From: CAZIKF01 sp964539825
GTDB lineage: Bacteria; Muiribacteriota; UBA6191
Direction of reading: 5' to 3'
DNA: 64,000 nucleotides
NCBI GenBank assembly: GCA_964539825.1
Contig: CAZIKF010000001.1
Coordinates: forward strand, 240,129 to 304,128
A program made the position numbers and the translations under genes. Numbering within the stretch: position 1 is the first letter of the stretch; the number at the start of each line of letters is the position of its first letter. Shown here piece after piece: positions 17,526-25,568 of the stretch. The notes beneath the pieces are model-generated. The model ran no database searches. It had not been told where the DNA came from and was given only the letters and a program-made list of their open reading frames with translations.

Positions 17526-17962
17526 TATGCTTTTAATTCATCCTGGAGAGGAAGCTCATGATCTTGTTCTTCGCTCATACAATTAAGGATCTCGTCTTCC
17601 TCGCAAGTACCATATTCCCTATAGATTTTCTGCACCAGGGTTAAAGCCATTCCCAATGTTGCCACGCCGACTACAATGGCCGTAAGCATAAGAATTTGGG
17701 TGAGGGGGTTGGCATAAATAGTAGGATCCGAAATGTAGGATTCCGGCCCATGGCCATGGGCTCCGGGAACGTGTTTTAAGATTGGGATTGTGGCACCCTT
17801 CTTAGCTCCCATCGAAATGTAGAACATAATAATCGCGTTCTGGAAAATACACATTCCGATACATTTCTTAATGAGATTATTTTTTCCGATCATGGCCCAT
17901 AGCCCCGTCATCAACAAAATGATCACAAGCAGATAGTTATAATGTACTTCTACCCAGGCCAT
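17525..17962 (-). CDS. mrpC: Mrp antiporter subunit C (NuoK-like)
   Basis: A 145-residue protein with three membrane helices and the NuoK/MrpC pattern (IGKNNLIKKCIGMCIFQNAI, then DPLTQILMLTAIVVGVA-type helix). A His/Gly-rich loop lies between helices two and three, and the C-terminus is acidic. I chose the ATG at 17962 because TAGGAGAT lies upstream and it starts 8 bases after the mrpB stop. The longer frame to 18022 overlaps mrpB and adds unrelated residues. Confidence 0.93.
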   Translation of the reverse strand: MAWVEVHYNYLLVIILLMTGLWAMIGKNNLIKKCIGMCIFQNAIIMFYISMGAKKGATIPILKHVPGAHGHGPESYISDPTIYANPLTQILMLTAIVVGVATLGMALTLVQKIYREYGTCEEDEILNCMSEEQDHELPLQDELKA

Positions 17963-17969
17963 GAATCTC

Positions 17970-18734
17970 CTATAACCCTCTGTCCATCCGCCCGTCAGAG
18001 GACAGATAAGCGAATATTGCAAACATCGAGCTCATTACCGTGAAAGCTACACCGATTTCCACCCAAAGCATCCCGTGATAACGGGCCATAATTGCAGCTG
18101 CTTTAGGATCCCCTCCAAGAAGCGGAGCCAGGGCGCTATAATCCAGAAAATTACCCCCGAAAAACATACAGCCAAGGCCGACCCCGGCATAAAGCAGAAA
18201 ACCGCCCGCTACCAGGACAATGAACCACTTCTCCCGCATGCGATCCAGGGCGGATTCAAGCTCACCTGTCATTGCCATAAGAATCAAACTTGCCCCCAGT
18301 ATCACCCCGCCCTGAAATCCGCCACCGGGACTGTGATGCCCGTGCGCAATTACATAGAGGGCAAACATCTGCATAAACGGCACAATGAACCGGGTGGCGA
18401 CACCGAGAATAAATCCCTCCGGAGGGGCATGAGGCGGTCTATCGCCAGTTTCGGAATCCTCTTCCTTTGGATCTCTGCGCAAAATCGCCATGATTCCAAT
18501 CACGGCCACAAATACCACCCCGGTTTCAAACATGGTATCAAAACCTCGGTAATCCGCTAACACTGCAGTCACCACGTTAGGTACATGGGTCTGCTCCATC
18601 GAATTTTTCAGGTAATAAGCAGATACGTATGAATTAGCAGGAGACTTCGCGTCTCCCCAGGCCGGAAGGTCATCAAGGACCCCGATCAACAGAAATCCAA
18701 CAAAGAGTGCTAGCAATAGCGATAGAGCCTTCAA
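17970..18734 (-). CDS. mrpB: MbhE-like domain fused to Mrp subunit B
   Basis: A 254-residue protein. The first 100 residues match the MbhE part of MrpA/membrane hydrogenases (GVLDDLPAWGD, then TAVLADYRGFDTMFETGVVF). The rest is MrpB, with FALYVIAHGHHSPGGGFQGG. In classic Mrp operons the first part is the C-terminus of MrpA, so here MrpA is split. The start is TTG at 18734, overlapping the previous TGA (TTGA) with GAGG upstream. The longer frame to 18857 is read-through of the neighbour in another frame. Confidence 0.9.
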   Translation of the reverse strand: MKALSLLLALFVGFLLIGVLDDLPAWGDAKSPANSYVSAYYLKNSMEQTHVPNVVTAVLADYRGFDTMFETGVVFVAVIGIMAILRRDPKEEDSETGDRPPHAPPEGFILGVATRFIVPFMQMFALYVIAHGHHSPGGGFQGGVILGASLILMAMTGELESALDRMREKWFIVLVAGGFLLYAGVGLGCMFFGGNFLDYSALAPLLGGDPKAAAIMARYHGMLWVEIGVAFTVMSSMFAIFAYLSSDGRMDRGL

Positions 18735-18994
18735 TCCTTTGCCTCTTTCTTGATGTTGTATGCGGTGGCAATGAAGAAAACTGTACTGACTCCAGCGCCC
18801 ACAGCCGCCTCGGTAAAGGCGACATCCACTGCTCCCATCACAGTCCACAAAAGGCACATGAAAAAGCTATAGGTACCGAATACAATAGCAGCCCCCATCA
18901 GATCCTTTAGAGCTAAGGAAAGTGCGGCGGTAGCAACTACCAGGACCAGCAGAGTAAAATCATAAGTCCAAATCAAATCTTGAGGCCAAATCAC
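18731..18994 (-). CDS. MbhD-like (DUF4040) Mrp subunit
   Basis: An 87-residue protein with three helices, including the conserved AVDVAFTEAAVGAGVST motif of MbhD and of the MrpA C-terminal region. It starts at GTG 18994, sharing its G with the mrpG stop codon TAG. Together with the MbhE-MrpB fusion and one of the three antiporter subunits it would rebuild the parts of a standard MrpA. Confidence 0.92.
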   Translation of the reverse strand: MIWPQDLIWTYDFTLLVLVVATAALSLALKDLMGAAIVFGTYSFFMCLLWTVMGAVDVAFTEAAVGAGVSTVFFIATAYNIKKEAKD

Positions 18995-19323
18995 TACCGG
19001 CTTCCCTTCTTCCAGTGATCAATCTCTGTTTCATATCCTGCATCCATGATGGCGTGTGTCGCTGTGGGGCTTCCCATGAAAATGAATCCCACAACCAGCA
19101 GGACTTTTGAGGCAACCAGGAGAGTATGGAAATCAACACCGTATTTGGAAAGGATGAATATTGCGCAACCCAAGTGCAGAAGAACCGAAGACAGGGTGTC
19201 GCCCTTTCCGGCAGCATGCATCCTCGTGTAAAAACCGGGAAACCGCAAAAGACCTACACTCGTTCCGAAGAAAAAGAACAGTCCGGATAAGACGCAAAAA
19301 ATGACTATTCCATCAAGAATCAT
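18994..19323 (-). CDS. mrpG: Mrp antiporter subunit G
   Basis: A 109-residue protein with three helices and the MrpG signature GLLRFPGFYTRMHAAGKGDT, then DFHTLLVASKVLLVVGFIF and SPTATHAI. The ATG at 19323 has GGAGAG upstream and overlaps the end of mrpF. The longer frame to 19458 would overlap mrpF fully and is rejected. Confidence 0.94.
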   Translation of the reverse strand: MILDGIVIFCVLSGLFFFFGTSVGLLRFPGFYTRMHAAGKGDTLSSVLLHLGCAIFILSKYGVDFHTLLVASKVLLVVGFIFMGSPTATHAIMDAGYETEIDHWKKGSR

Positions 19324-19636
19324 CGGCTCTCTCCAAATGCCTGGTTTCTCCCTCCCATTGAAGCTCGGGATGCAGAGTTTTATGATGGTGGTAATACTTG
19401 GCGGCCGCGATGGATGTAATGAAGTTAAGCAGACCATAACCAAGGGAAATATCCACAAACATATCAGCCCTCTCGAATATGACCCCGATTACAACCAGGA
19501 GCACTGTTGCCTTGGTTCCAATTACATTAACAGCTACTAGCCGGTCGATCACTGTAGGGCCCTTGAACATACGAATCAGCACGAGGATCATCATGATGAT
19601 CAAAGCCATGCCGGCACCGATGAAGAATTTATCCAT
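19313..19636 (-). CDS. mrpF: Mrp antiporter subunit F
   Basis: A 107-residue protein with three helices and the MrpF pattern RMFKGPTVIDRLVAVNVIGTK and FVDISLGYGLLNFITSIAAAKY. The ATG at 19636 overlaps the mrpE stop (ATGGATAA). An unusually polar, His-rich tail of about 27 residues follows the last helix. The longer frame into mrpE is a shadow. Confidence 0.94.
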   Translation of the reverse strand: MDKFFIGAGMALIIMMILVLIRMFKGPTVIDRLVAVNVIGTKATVLLVVIGVIFERADMFVDISLGYGLLNFITSIAAAKYYHHHKTLHPELQWEGETRHLERADDS

Positions 19637-20123
19637 TCGCCACGCCCTCAAAGACCCACTTAATACGCTTCTCCATATCTCCAGGCACACCTTCTGCGGA
19701 TTGGCGGGTAAGCGCATGAACCAGGTACACGCCATTTCTAATGCGAACCGTGATAGTACCTGGTGTAAGGGTGATAGAGTTAGCCAGAAGAAAGCGCGGG
19801 ATTTCCCCCTCAAGACTGGTCGTGAAGTCCATCATTTGCGGCTCTAGCAATTCCTCCATTTTGGGATGCAGAGCGACATAAACCACATGAAGATTGGCAA
19901 CCACAATTTGATAGAGAAGCCAGAAGAAGTAGCCCGTAAAGCGCCAGAGGACTCGCAGGCGTGCCCCCAATCCAATGTTGGTCTCCTTTACCAGCAAATC
20001 ACCGGTCCAGAGAGTAACGATGAGGGTACAAATCACTCCCATTGATAGATGGAATCCATCTAGATTCCCAGAGAGTAGAATCCAAAATCCGAATAGTATG
20101 ACGAATGAAACCGCGAATCGCAT
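19629..20123 (-). CDS. mrpE: Mrp antiporter subunit E
   Basis: A 164-residue protein with N-terminal helices and a soluble C-terminal half with the MrpE motifs PRFLLANSITLTPGTITV and VYLVHAL. It is the first gene of the operon. I use the ATG at 20123, which has AGGA 5 bases upstream. The upstream ATG at 20174 overlaps the -10 box of the promoter (20173-20178), so it cannot be in the message. Confidence 0.92.
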   Translation of the reverse strand: MRFAVSFVILFGFWILLSGNLDGFHLSMGVICTLIVTLWTGDLLVKETNIGLGARLRVLWRFTGYFFWLLYQIVVANLHVVYVALHPKMEELLEPQMMDFTTSLEGEIPRFLLANSITLTPGTITVRIRNGVYLVHALTRQSAEGVPGDMEKRIKWVFEGVANG

Positions 20124-20172
20124 TCTTGTCCTGTTCTTCAGTTGGGGCCGGGTGACCCCGAGCGACGGCCTC

Positions 20173-20201
20173 ATACTAAAGGGGTGGGTTCATCGTGTCA
20201 A
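20173..20201 (-). promoter_or_regulatory. Sigma70-type promoter of the Mrp operon
   Basis: The minus strand reads TTGACA, 17 bases, TAGTAT. Transcription would begin near 20166 and leave a leader of about 43 bases before mrpE. The -35 is a perfect consensus. Confidence 0.65.
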
Positions 20202-20336
20202 GAAGAAGTAAGCAGCCCCACAAGACCAGCAGTAATCTCCTATAAGGAAAGTAAACCGGTTGTAGTTCATGGACAAAATAAGCTCATCGCAGATGGACAA
20301 AGGAATCGGACAATCTAATTGCGCTTGGGCACAAGA

Positions 20337-20813
20337 TCAGGTCGGTTCTTCCGAGGAGTACCGATGAGCCAACTGCTGAAGTTTTGCCGGGTTCATATTT
20401 TCAAATAGCCTCCCCTCCAACTGAATACAGGGGCCTGTGGAACAGGAACCGAGACATTTGACAAACATCGGTTTCCATTGTTCAAGAAGGCTGTTTTGAT
20501 TCTCAAGAACCCAACGTTTCAGTTCTCCCGCCCCCTTTCCCAGGCAGGTTAGATTCTCACAGACAACGAGTAGGCCGCTAAATTGCTCCTCGCGGGTATA
20601 TTCATCGTAAAGCGTGTAGAGTAAAACCGGAGAAACCGAAAGTGAAGTCGCCAGGGTCCTTAGAAACTCCAACCCCACTTCAAGGCTGGGAAATTCCCTT
20701 TGCAAGAATCTAAAACACGCCGTGGGATTCTTGGCCCAGTACTCCTTGCGCTCAACCAACTTAGCCAGGACCAAGATCTCTAAATCTGGTGAATTATGAT
20801 CATCAGAGCTCAC
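20337..20813 (-). CDS. NuoE-like thioredoxin-fold [2Fe-2S] protein
   Basis: About 158 residues. An N-terminal helical part (FRFLQREFPSLEVGLEFLRTLA) precedes a thioredoxin-like domain with four Cys in the NuoE pattern: CENLTC, then CLGSC in KCLGSCSTGPCIQL. NuoE is the 24-kDa [2Fe-2S] subunit of complex I and of bifurcating dehydrogenases. No NuoF or NuoG partner is seen, so it stands alone upstream of the Mrp operon. The frame allows an ATG at 20852, but that overlaps the start of dcd. A GTG at 20813 has GGGGAG 8 bases upstream, so I prefer it. Confidence 0.75.
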   Translation of the reverse strand: MSSDDHNSPDLEILVLAKLVERKEYWAKNPTACFRFLQREFPSLEVGLEFLRTLATSLSVSPVLLYTLYDEYTREEQFSGLLVVCENLTCLGKGAGELKRWVLENQNSLLEQWKPMFVKCLGSCSTGPCIQLEGRLFENMNPAKLQQLAHRYSSEEPT

Positions 20814-20850
20814 CGCGACAACTCCCCAACTGTGGTACGATACCAGGGCC

Positions 20851-21384
20851 ATGATATTGACAGGTTCCGAGATTAAACGGGAATTGGGGTCCAAGATTTT
20901 TATCGAACCCTTCCAAGAAGAGTTTCTCAATCCGAATTCCTACAATCTTCGACTTCATGATGAGCTGCTTGTCTACACCCAGTTCCCGCTTGACATGAAG
21001 AAAAAGAATCCTACCAAAAGGCTCCGGATTCCCACCGATGGGCTTGAGCTTCAACCGGGAAATCTTTACCTTGGAAGAACGCATGAGCAAACTCGTACTG
21101 AGGGCCTGGTCCCCATGCTTGAAGGAAGATCCTCGATTGGGAGACTGGGAATGTTTGTACATGTCAGCGCCGGGTTTGGTGATGTTGGATTTGATGGATT
21201 CTGGACTCTGGAAGTCCTCGTGATCCACCCCCTGGTGATCTATCCCTTGGTTGAAGTATGTCAGATCTTCTACCATACCACCCTGGGAGAGCTCAAATCA
21301 TACCAATCCAGTAAATATCAGCATAACGAAGGAATTCAGCCCAGCTTGCTTTTTCGGGACTTCAAGCACTTCAACGAAAACTAA
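20851..21384 (+). CDS. dcd: dCTP deaminase
   Basis: This enzyme turns dCTP into dUTP on the way to dTMP. The 177 residues carry the family motifs NPNSYNLRLHDEL, EGRSSIGRLGMFVHVSAGFGD and GFDGFWTLEV (catalytic Glu in TLE). Length is near typical. The ATG at 20851 lies in a CATG palindrome opposite the longest possible start of the NuoE-like gene, so the two genes are head to head and the dcd promoter must lie inside the N-terminal part of that neighbour or its leader. Confidence 0.93.
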   Translation: MILTGSEIKRELGSKIFIEPFQEEFLNPNSYNLRLHDELLVYTQFPLDMKKKNPTKRLRIPTDGLELQPGNLYLGRTHEQTRTEGLVPMLEGRSSIGRLGMFVHVSAGFGDVGFDGFWTLEVLVIHPLVIYPLVEVCQIFYHTTLGELKSYQSSKYQHNEGIQPSLLFRDFKHFNEN

Positions 21385-21396
21385 AATTAGAACAAT

Positions 21397-22134
21397 TCAG
21401 GCTTCCATGCCCTGAAGCATCCCGCTCGATTCGCGAGATTCGTCCACCGGTAATTCCACGACAAATTCACAGCCTGGCGCCCAGTTTTCATTGAGCAGAA
21501 TCCGGCCTCCATGGGCAAGGGCAATGCGAGAACAAATGGAGAGCCCCAGCCCTATACCTTCAGTCTTCCCGGTAACAAAAGCATCAAAAATTCGGGCTCT
21601 TAAATCTGCGGGAACTCCAGGGCCGTTATCCCGAATTCGAACCACATGACTCCCATGGTTCTCCGCTGAATTCAAGACTATTTCCACCTTCCCACTCTCG
21701 TCAATCGCCTGGGCGGCATTGATCACCAGGTTTTCAATCATCCGCTCCAGCTGCAGACTATTCCCCACCACCATCGCGGCCCCATTCATGGTCAGGCCGA
21801 TCTGCAAACCCTGTAGGTCCGGCTTGGCACGCAAGGCTCGGACTACTGAGGAAAGAACCCGATTTAATGAAATCTGGGTAGGCTCTACGGAGCAATCTCT
21901 AGAACAAAATAGAATGTCATGAATGACAGTCTCCAGCCGGTCTGTTTCAGTCTTAATGAATGAAAGCGCTCTGAGGTCTGAATCTTCAAAGACATCCCCA
22001 GAACTCTTGTCGAGCATTTCAAGACAGGTGCGGATCGTGGTTAACGGATTTCTGAGTTCATGTGCCAGACAAGAAGCCATTTCAGCCTCTCTTGACCGTG
22101 GAACGTAAAAGATCGGATCATCCTTCGATTTCAT
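21397..22134 (-). CDS. Soluble histidine kinase (two-component sensor)
   Basis: A 245-residue kinase with no membrane helix and almost no sensor region. The HisKA H-box (CLAHELRNPLTTIRT, His near residue 26) begins right after a short N-terminus. The ATP-binding domain has the N-box NLVINAAQAID, the G1 box DNGPGVP and the G2 box GIGLGLSICSR. The start overlaps the end of the response regulator gene upstream, so the two are a pair. With no sensor domain it probably takes its signal from another protein. It converges on dcd. Confidence 0.92.
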   Translation of the reverse strand: MKSKDDPIFYVPRSREAEMASCLAHELRNPLTTIRTCLEMLDKSSGDVFEDSDLRALSFIKTETDRLETVIHDILFCSRDCSVEPTQISLNRVLSSVVRALRAKPDLQGLQIGLTMNGAAMVVGNSLQLERMIENLVINAAQAIDESGKVEIVLNSAENHGSHVVRIRDNGPGVPADLRARIFDAFVTGKTEGIGLGLSICSRIALAHGGRILLNENWAPGCEFVVELPVDESRESSGMLQGMEA

Positions 22135-23452
22135 ATTCCTTCAGCTTCCTCCAGAGGGTGTTTCGACCGATACCAAGAGCCTTTGCCGTGGTTGCCCGAT
22201 TTCCTCTAAACGTTTTCAGGGTTTCCAGAATTTTAATCTTCTCCATATCACGAAGGGTCATGATCCTGTCCAGGGTCGATTCTGACGCACGATTCTTGCG
22301 AGGTTCCCGGATGGCATCCGGTATATTTGAATCTTTGATCTGAACATCATTGCAAAAAATTACGGCTCGTTCGACGATATTTCGTAACTCCCTCACATTA
22401 CCAGGCCAGTCATACTTGATAAAATAGTCGTAAACATTCTTCGCGAATCCCTGGATGGTCTTTCCATGCTGTGTCCTGAATCCCTCAAGGAAGTATTCCA
22501 TAAACACGGGAATATCTTCAATGCGATCCCGTAATGGTTCCAGATAGAGCTGCACAACATTGATTCTGTAATAGAGATCCTCTCTAAAGCTTCCCTCAAG
22601 GACCAATTGTTCCAGATCCTTATTGGTAGAACAGATAAAGCGAACGTCGAGCTCCTGTTCCTCAATCTCTCCCTGGGGACGGATGGCACGAGTCTCCAAG
22701 AGTCGCAAAATCTTGGCCTGGGCCGATGGAGGGAACGCCGATATATCATCAAAAAAAATCGTTCCCTTGGTAGCGGAGTGTAGAATCCCTGTCTCCGACG
22801 TCCCAAAGAGTTCTGCCTCCAGGATTTGGTCCGAAAGTGCCGCGCAGTTCATCACCACGAAAGCCCCGCTTCGATGTGGATTGGCCTCATGGACTTTTCG
22901 GGCGATCAATTCCTTTCCCGTACCACTTTCGCCTGTTATCAAAAGCGTAGTAGGCAGGTCCCCCACCATTCTTACCATGTCCTTCATTTTTTTTACGGTG
23001 AAGGAACGACCCACAAGTTCGTCAAACCGGGCTGGCTCTTTCATAGGTTTACTACCTTCGGTGGTAGACCCGGTTCCTGGCTGGGATTCCAGGGCAGCAT
23101 TGCATCTTTCGATAAAACTCGGAGGGGTAAACGGCTTGACGATAAAGTCCGAAGCCCCTTCTTTTAAGGCCTGCACCGCTGTCTCAATATCCCCATACCC
23201 GGACATGAGTACGACGCGGGTTTCTGGAAATTCTTTACGAATATGCTTTAGGAGCCAGATTCCATCCTTTCCGTGAAGTTTCAAATCCGTGACCACCAGA
23301 TCGTAGATTCCTCTTTCAAGAAAGGAGACCCCTTCTTCCGCCGAAGTTACTTCGGTAACTTCGCAATGGTTTTTCTCCAGAAACATTCCCAAAGAAGATC
23401 TCAAAGAATTATCATCCTCTACCAAAAGGACTTTATGTTTTGCTCCTACCAT
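22118..23452 (-). CDS. NtrC-family response regulator lacking the GAFTGA loop
   Basis: About 444 residues: a receiver domain (KVLLVEDD, phospho-acceptor in VVTDLKLHG, Lys in IVKPF), an AAA+ domain (Walker A GESGTGKE near 177, arginine finger region FREDLYYRINVV) and a Fis-type helix-turn-helix at the end (ATTAKALGIGRNTLWRKL). Between ELFG and GTIFFDDI only about 13 residues remain where NtrC proteins carry GAFTGA, so the sigma54-contact loop is gone. Walker B also reads FFDDI rather than LFLDEI. The start is uncertain (23509 or 23542 are possible); 23452 begins at the receiver domain. It pairs with the downstream kinase. Confidence 0.9.
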   Translation of the reverse strand: MVGAKHKVLLVEDDNSLRSSLGMFLEKNHCEVTEVTSAEEGVSFLERGIYDLVVTDLKLHGKDGIWLLKHIRKEFPETRVVLMSGYGDIETAVQALKEGASDFIVKPFTPPSFIERCNAALESQPGTGSTTEGSKPMKEPARFDELVGRSFTVKKMKDMVRMVGDLPTTLLITGESGTGKELIARKVHEANPHRSGAFVVMNCAALSDQILEAELFGTSETGILHSATKGTIFFDDISAFPPSAQAKILRLLETRAIRPQGEIEEQELDVRFICSTNKDLEQLVLEGSFREDLYYRINVVQLYLEPLRDRIEDIPVFMEYFLEGFRTQHGKTIQGFAKNVYDYFIKYDWPGNVRELRNIVERAVIFCNDVQIKDSNIPDAIREPRKNRASESTLDRIMTLRDMEKIKILETLKTFRGNRATTAKALGIGRNTLWRKLKEYEIEG

Positions 23453-23613
23453 GACCCTGATCCCTGTTCCACAAGGGGACTCCGCGTCCCTTTTTGATGT
23501 AAATTCCATTATAGAACATTTGCCCAATGATGTCACCTGCACCGGAGTCAGGATTCAACACTGCTCTTTTACAGAAAACCGTTCCACCTCGAGGACCGTG
23601 GTATCCTAAGGCC

Positions 23614-24576
23614 ATGATGAATTTCGCTCAAATCCTGCAATCACATGAACTCTTTATTTTAAGCTCCCATGTTGACCCCGACGGTGATGGGTTAGGGGGC
23701 TGCCTCGGTTTGCAGAAGGCTCTGCAAAATGCGGGAAAGACCGCTTACACGGTACTTAGCACACCCTTCTCGGACCGCTATCGGTTCTTACCGGGCTCGG
23801 AATCTATTTTGTTTGAACTTCCCAGCGACCTTCCTGAGGGACAGCAGGTTGTACTGATTACGGTAGACGCCCCAAACATCGCCCGACTGGGTTTTGCGGA
23901 CGGAGTCCTTGAGGAGCTTAATCCCTTCATCGTGAATCTTGATCATCACACTTCCAATGAGGGATTCGGTGATTTTCGTATTTTTGATGAAAAGGCGGCC
24001 GCGAGCTGTGAAGTAATTTATGAATTGCTCCGGGAATGCTCTCTCCCTCTCAGCGAAGAGATCGGGACTTCACTCTATTGTGGAATTCTCACAGATACGG
24101 GGAGATTTCGTTTTTCCAATACCAGACCCCAGACCCTGAGAGCCGCTGCCGCCCTTTTGGAAGCAGGGGCAAATCACCAATTAGTGATTCGTAAATTATT
24201 TGAAGATAAACCCTATGGAAAACTTCAATTAGAGGCTGAGGTTTTGAGCACTATGCGAAGGGATGGTCCGCTGGCATGGGTGTACTGTACTGAAGAAATG
24301 GTCTCCAGGTGTGGATGTGATGACACAGAGGAGTTAGTCAACAGGCTCACCGAAATAGAAGGATTGGAAATCGCTGTTTTTTTCCGCGAAGCTTCCGGGC
24401 AACGAACGAAGGTCTCCTTTCGAGCCATCAATGATGTGGATGTAAACCTCATTGCGTCCCAGTTCGGTGGTGGTGGTCACGCTAAGGCTGCTGGTGCTAA
24501 ATTAGATATGGAATTGAACAGTGCGGTAGAACTGGTTCTCGCGTCCTGCAGTAAAACTCTATTTAAGAAGCCATGA
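23614..24576 (+). CDS. nrnA: DHH-DHHA1 phosphoesterase, NrnA-like
   Basis: NrnA-type enzymes degrade short RNA oligomers and 3'-phosphoadenosine 5'-phosphate. About 320 residues: the DHH domain has SSHVDPDGDGLG, a DAPNIARLGF segment, NLDHHTSNEGFGD and GILTDTGRFRFSNT; the DHHA1 domain ends with FGGGGHAKAAGAKL. The ATGs at 23614 and 23617 follow TAAGG; the frame extends to 23527 but that part overlaps the divergent regulator's leader and is not conserved. The stop overlaps the next ATG (ATGA). Confidence 0.88.
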   Translation: MMNFAQILQSHELFILSSHVDPDGDGLGGCLGLQKALQNAGKTAYTVLSTPFSDRYRFLPGSESILFELPSDLPEGQQVVLITVDAPNIARLGFADGVLEELNPFIVNLDHHTSNEGFGDFRIFDEKAAASCEVIYELLRECSLPLSEEIGTSLYCGILTDTGRFRFSNTRPQTLRAAAALLEAGANHQLVIRKLFEDKPYGKLQLEAEVLSTMRRDGPLAWVYCTEEMVSRCGCDDTEELVNRLTEIEGLEIAVFFREASGQRTKVSFRAINDVDVNLIASQFGGGGHAKAAGAKLDMELNSAVELVLASCSKTLFKKP

Positions 24577-24815
24577 ATTCAAAGCTTAGTCTTTACTACT
24601 TTCCCCAGTGTCCATTTTGTGCCCATGTGCTTCATGAGATTCGCAACCTTGAGATTGATGTAGCACTGAAAGATACTCGCGAAAATCCTGCCAATCGCGA
24701 GGAGCTCATTACCCTCACCGGCAAAACCCAGGTTCCGTGCCTGGTCGTGGATGGAAAGCCCATGCTTGAATCCATGGAAATCATAGCCTACCTTCGTTCA
24801 ACTTTTTCTTCCTAA
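24573..24815 (+). CDS. Glutaredoxin-like small protein
   Basis: An 80-residue thioredoxin-fold protein with CPFC near residues 13-16 and the TQVPCLVVDG (cis-Pro) and ESMEIIAYL motifs of glutaredoxins and the N-terminal domain of glutathione transferases. It should reduce disulfides or mixed disulfides in the cytoplasm. It is coupled to the DHH gene by an ATGA overlap and followed 11 bases later by an SDR gene. Confidence 0.88.
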   Translation: MNSKLSLYYFPQCPFCAHVLHEIRNLEIDVALKDTRENPANREELITLTGKTQVPCLVVDGKPMLESMEIIAYLRSTFSS

Positions 24816-24826
24816 GGGTGCAATTC

Positions 24827-25558
24827 ATGAAAACTATTCTGATAACCGGGGCGACTTCAGGAATTGGGCGATCTTGTGTTAATGAATTTCTTAAAGCTGG
24901 ATATCGAGTCCTGGCCCAGGGCCGAAATCCTGAGAAACTATCCCAGCTCAAGCGCGAGGAAGATACACAGAACCTTGTTTCACTGTGTTTTGACCTGAAA
25001 AATCTGACCGAGTTGAACCAGGCAATGGAAAATCTCGAACCGGTCCATATTCTTCTGAATAACGCAGGAATTTATGCTCGAAAACCCTGGCTGGATTGTA
25101 CCGAAGCCGACTTTGATGAAATGTTTAGTAGCAATGTCCGCAGTCTCTACTTCCTTTGTCAGAAAGTGATCGCGAACATGAAGCATTCTCATAGTGAGGG
25201 ATTAATTTTAAATAATTCATCAACCCTCGGGGCAAAGCCAGTTTCAGAGACCTCCCTTTATTCAGCTTCAAAAGCTGCCGTGATTAGCTTAACTCAATGC
25301 CTGGCTGCGGAATTCGCACCCAAGATTCGAGCCAATTGTGTCCTTCCGGGAGTCGTGCAAACACCAATACACTCCAAGAATATGGGTGAGCAGGGTGCCC
25401 AGGACTTTTACAAGGAAATCTCTAATATGCACCCGCTGGGCAGGGTAGGGACACCAGTTGAGATCGCTAAACTCTTTCTCGCTTTATCATCTAATGAATT
25501 AAGTTGGATGACAGGCAGTTGTATCACCATAGACGGAGGAATTTCACTGGTCTCCTGA
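24827..25558 (+). CDS. Short-chain dehydrogenase/reductase
   Basis: A 243-residue SDR with the NAD(P)-binding TGATSGIGR motif (residues 8-16), NNAG, the catalytic Ser in LNNSSTLG, YSASK (Tyr and Lys) and a normal C-terminus. QGRNPEK after strand two suggests NADP(H). The ATG at 24827 has AAGGGTG upstream; the GTG at 24818 is less likely. The substrate is unknown. It precedes two pterin-synthase-like genes, and sepiapterin reductases are SDRs, so a pterin substrate is possible but is inference. Confidence 0.85.
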   Translation: MKTILITGATSGIGRSCVNEFLKAGYRVLAQGRNPEKLSQLKREEDTQNLVSLCFDLKNLTELNQAMENLEPVHILLNNAGIYARKPWLDCTEADFDEMFSSNVRSLYFLCQKVIANMKHSHSEGLILNNSSTLGAKPVSETSLYSASKAAVISLTQCLAAEFAPKIRANCVLPGVVQTPIHSKNMGEQGAQDFYKEISNMHPLGRVGTPVEIAKLFLALSSNELSWMTGSCITIDGGISLVS

Positions 25559-25568
25559 AAGTAATTCT

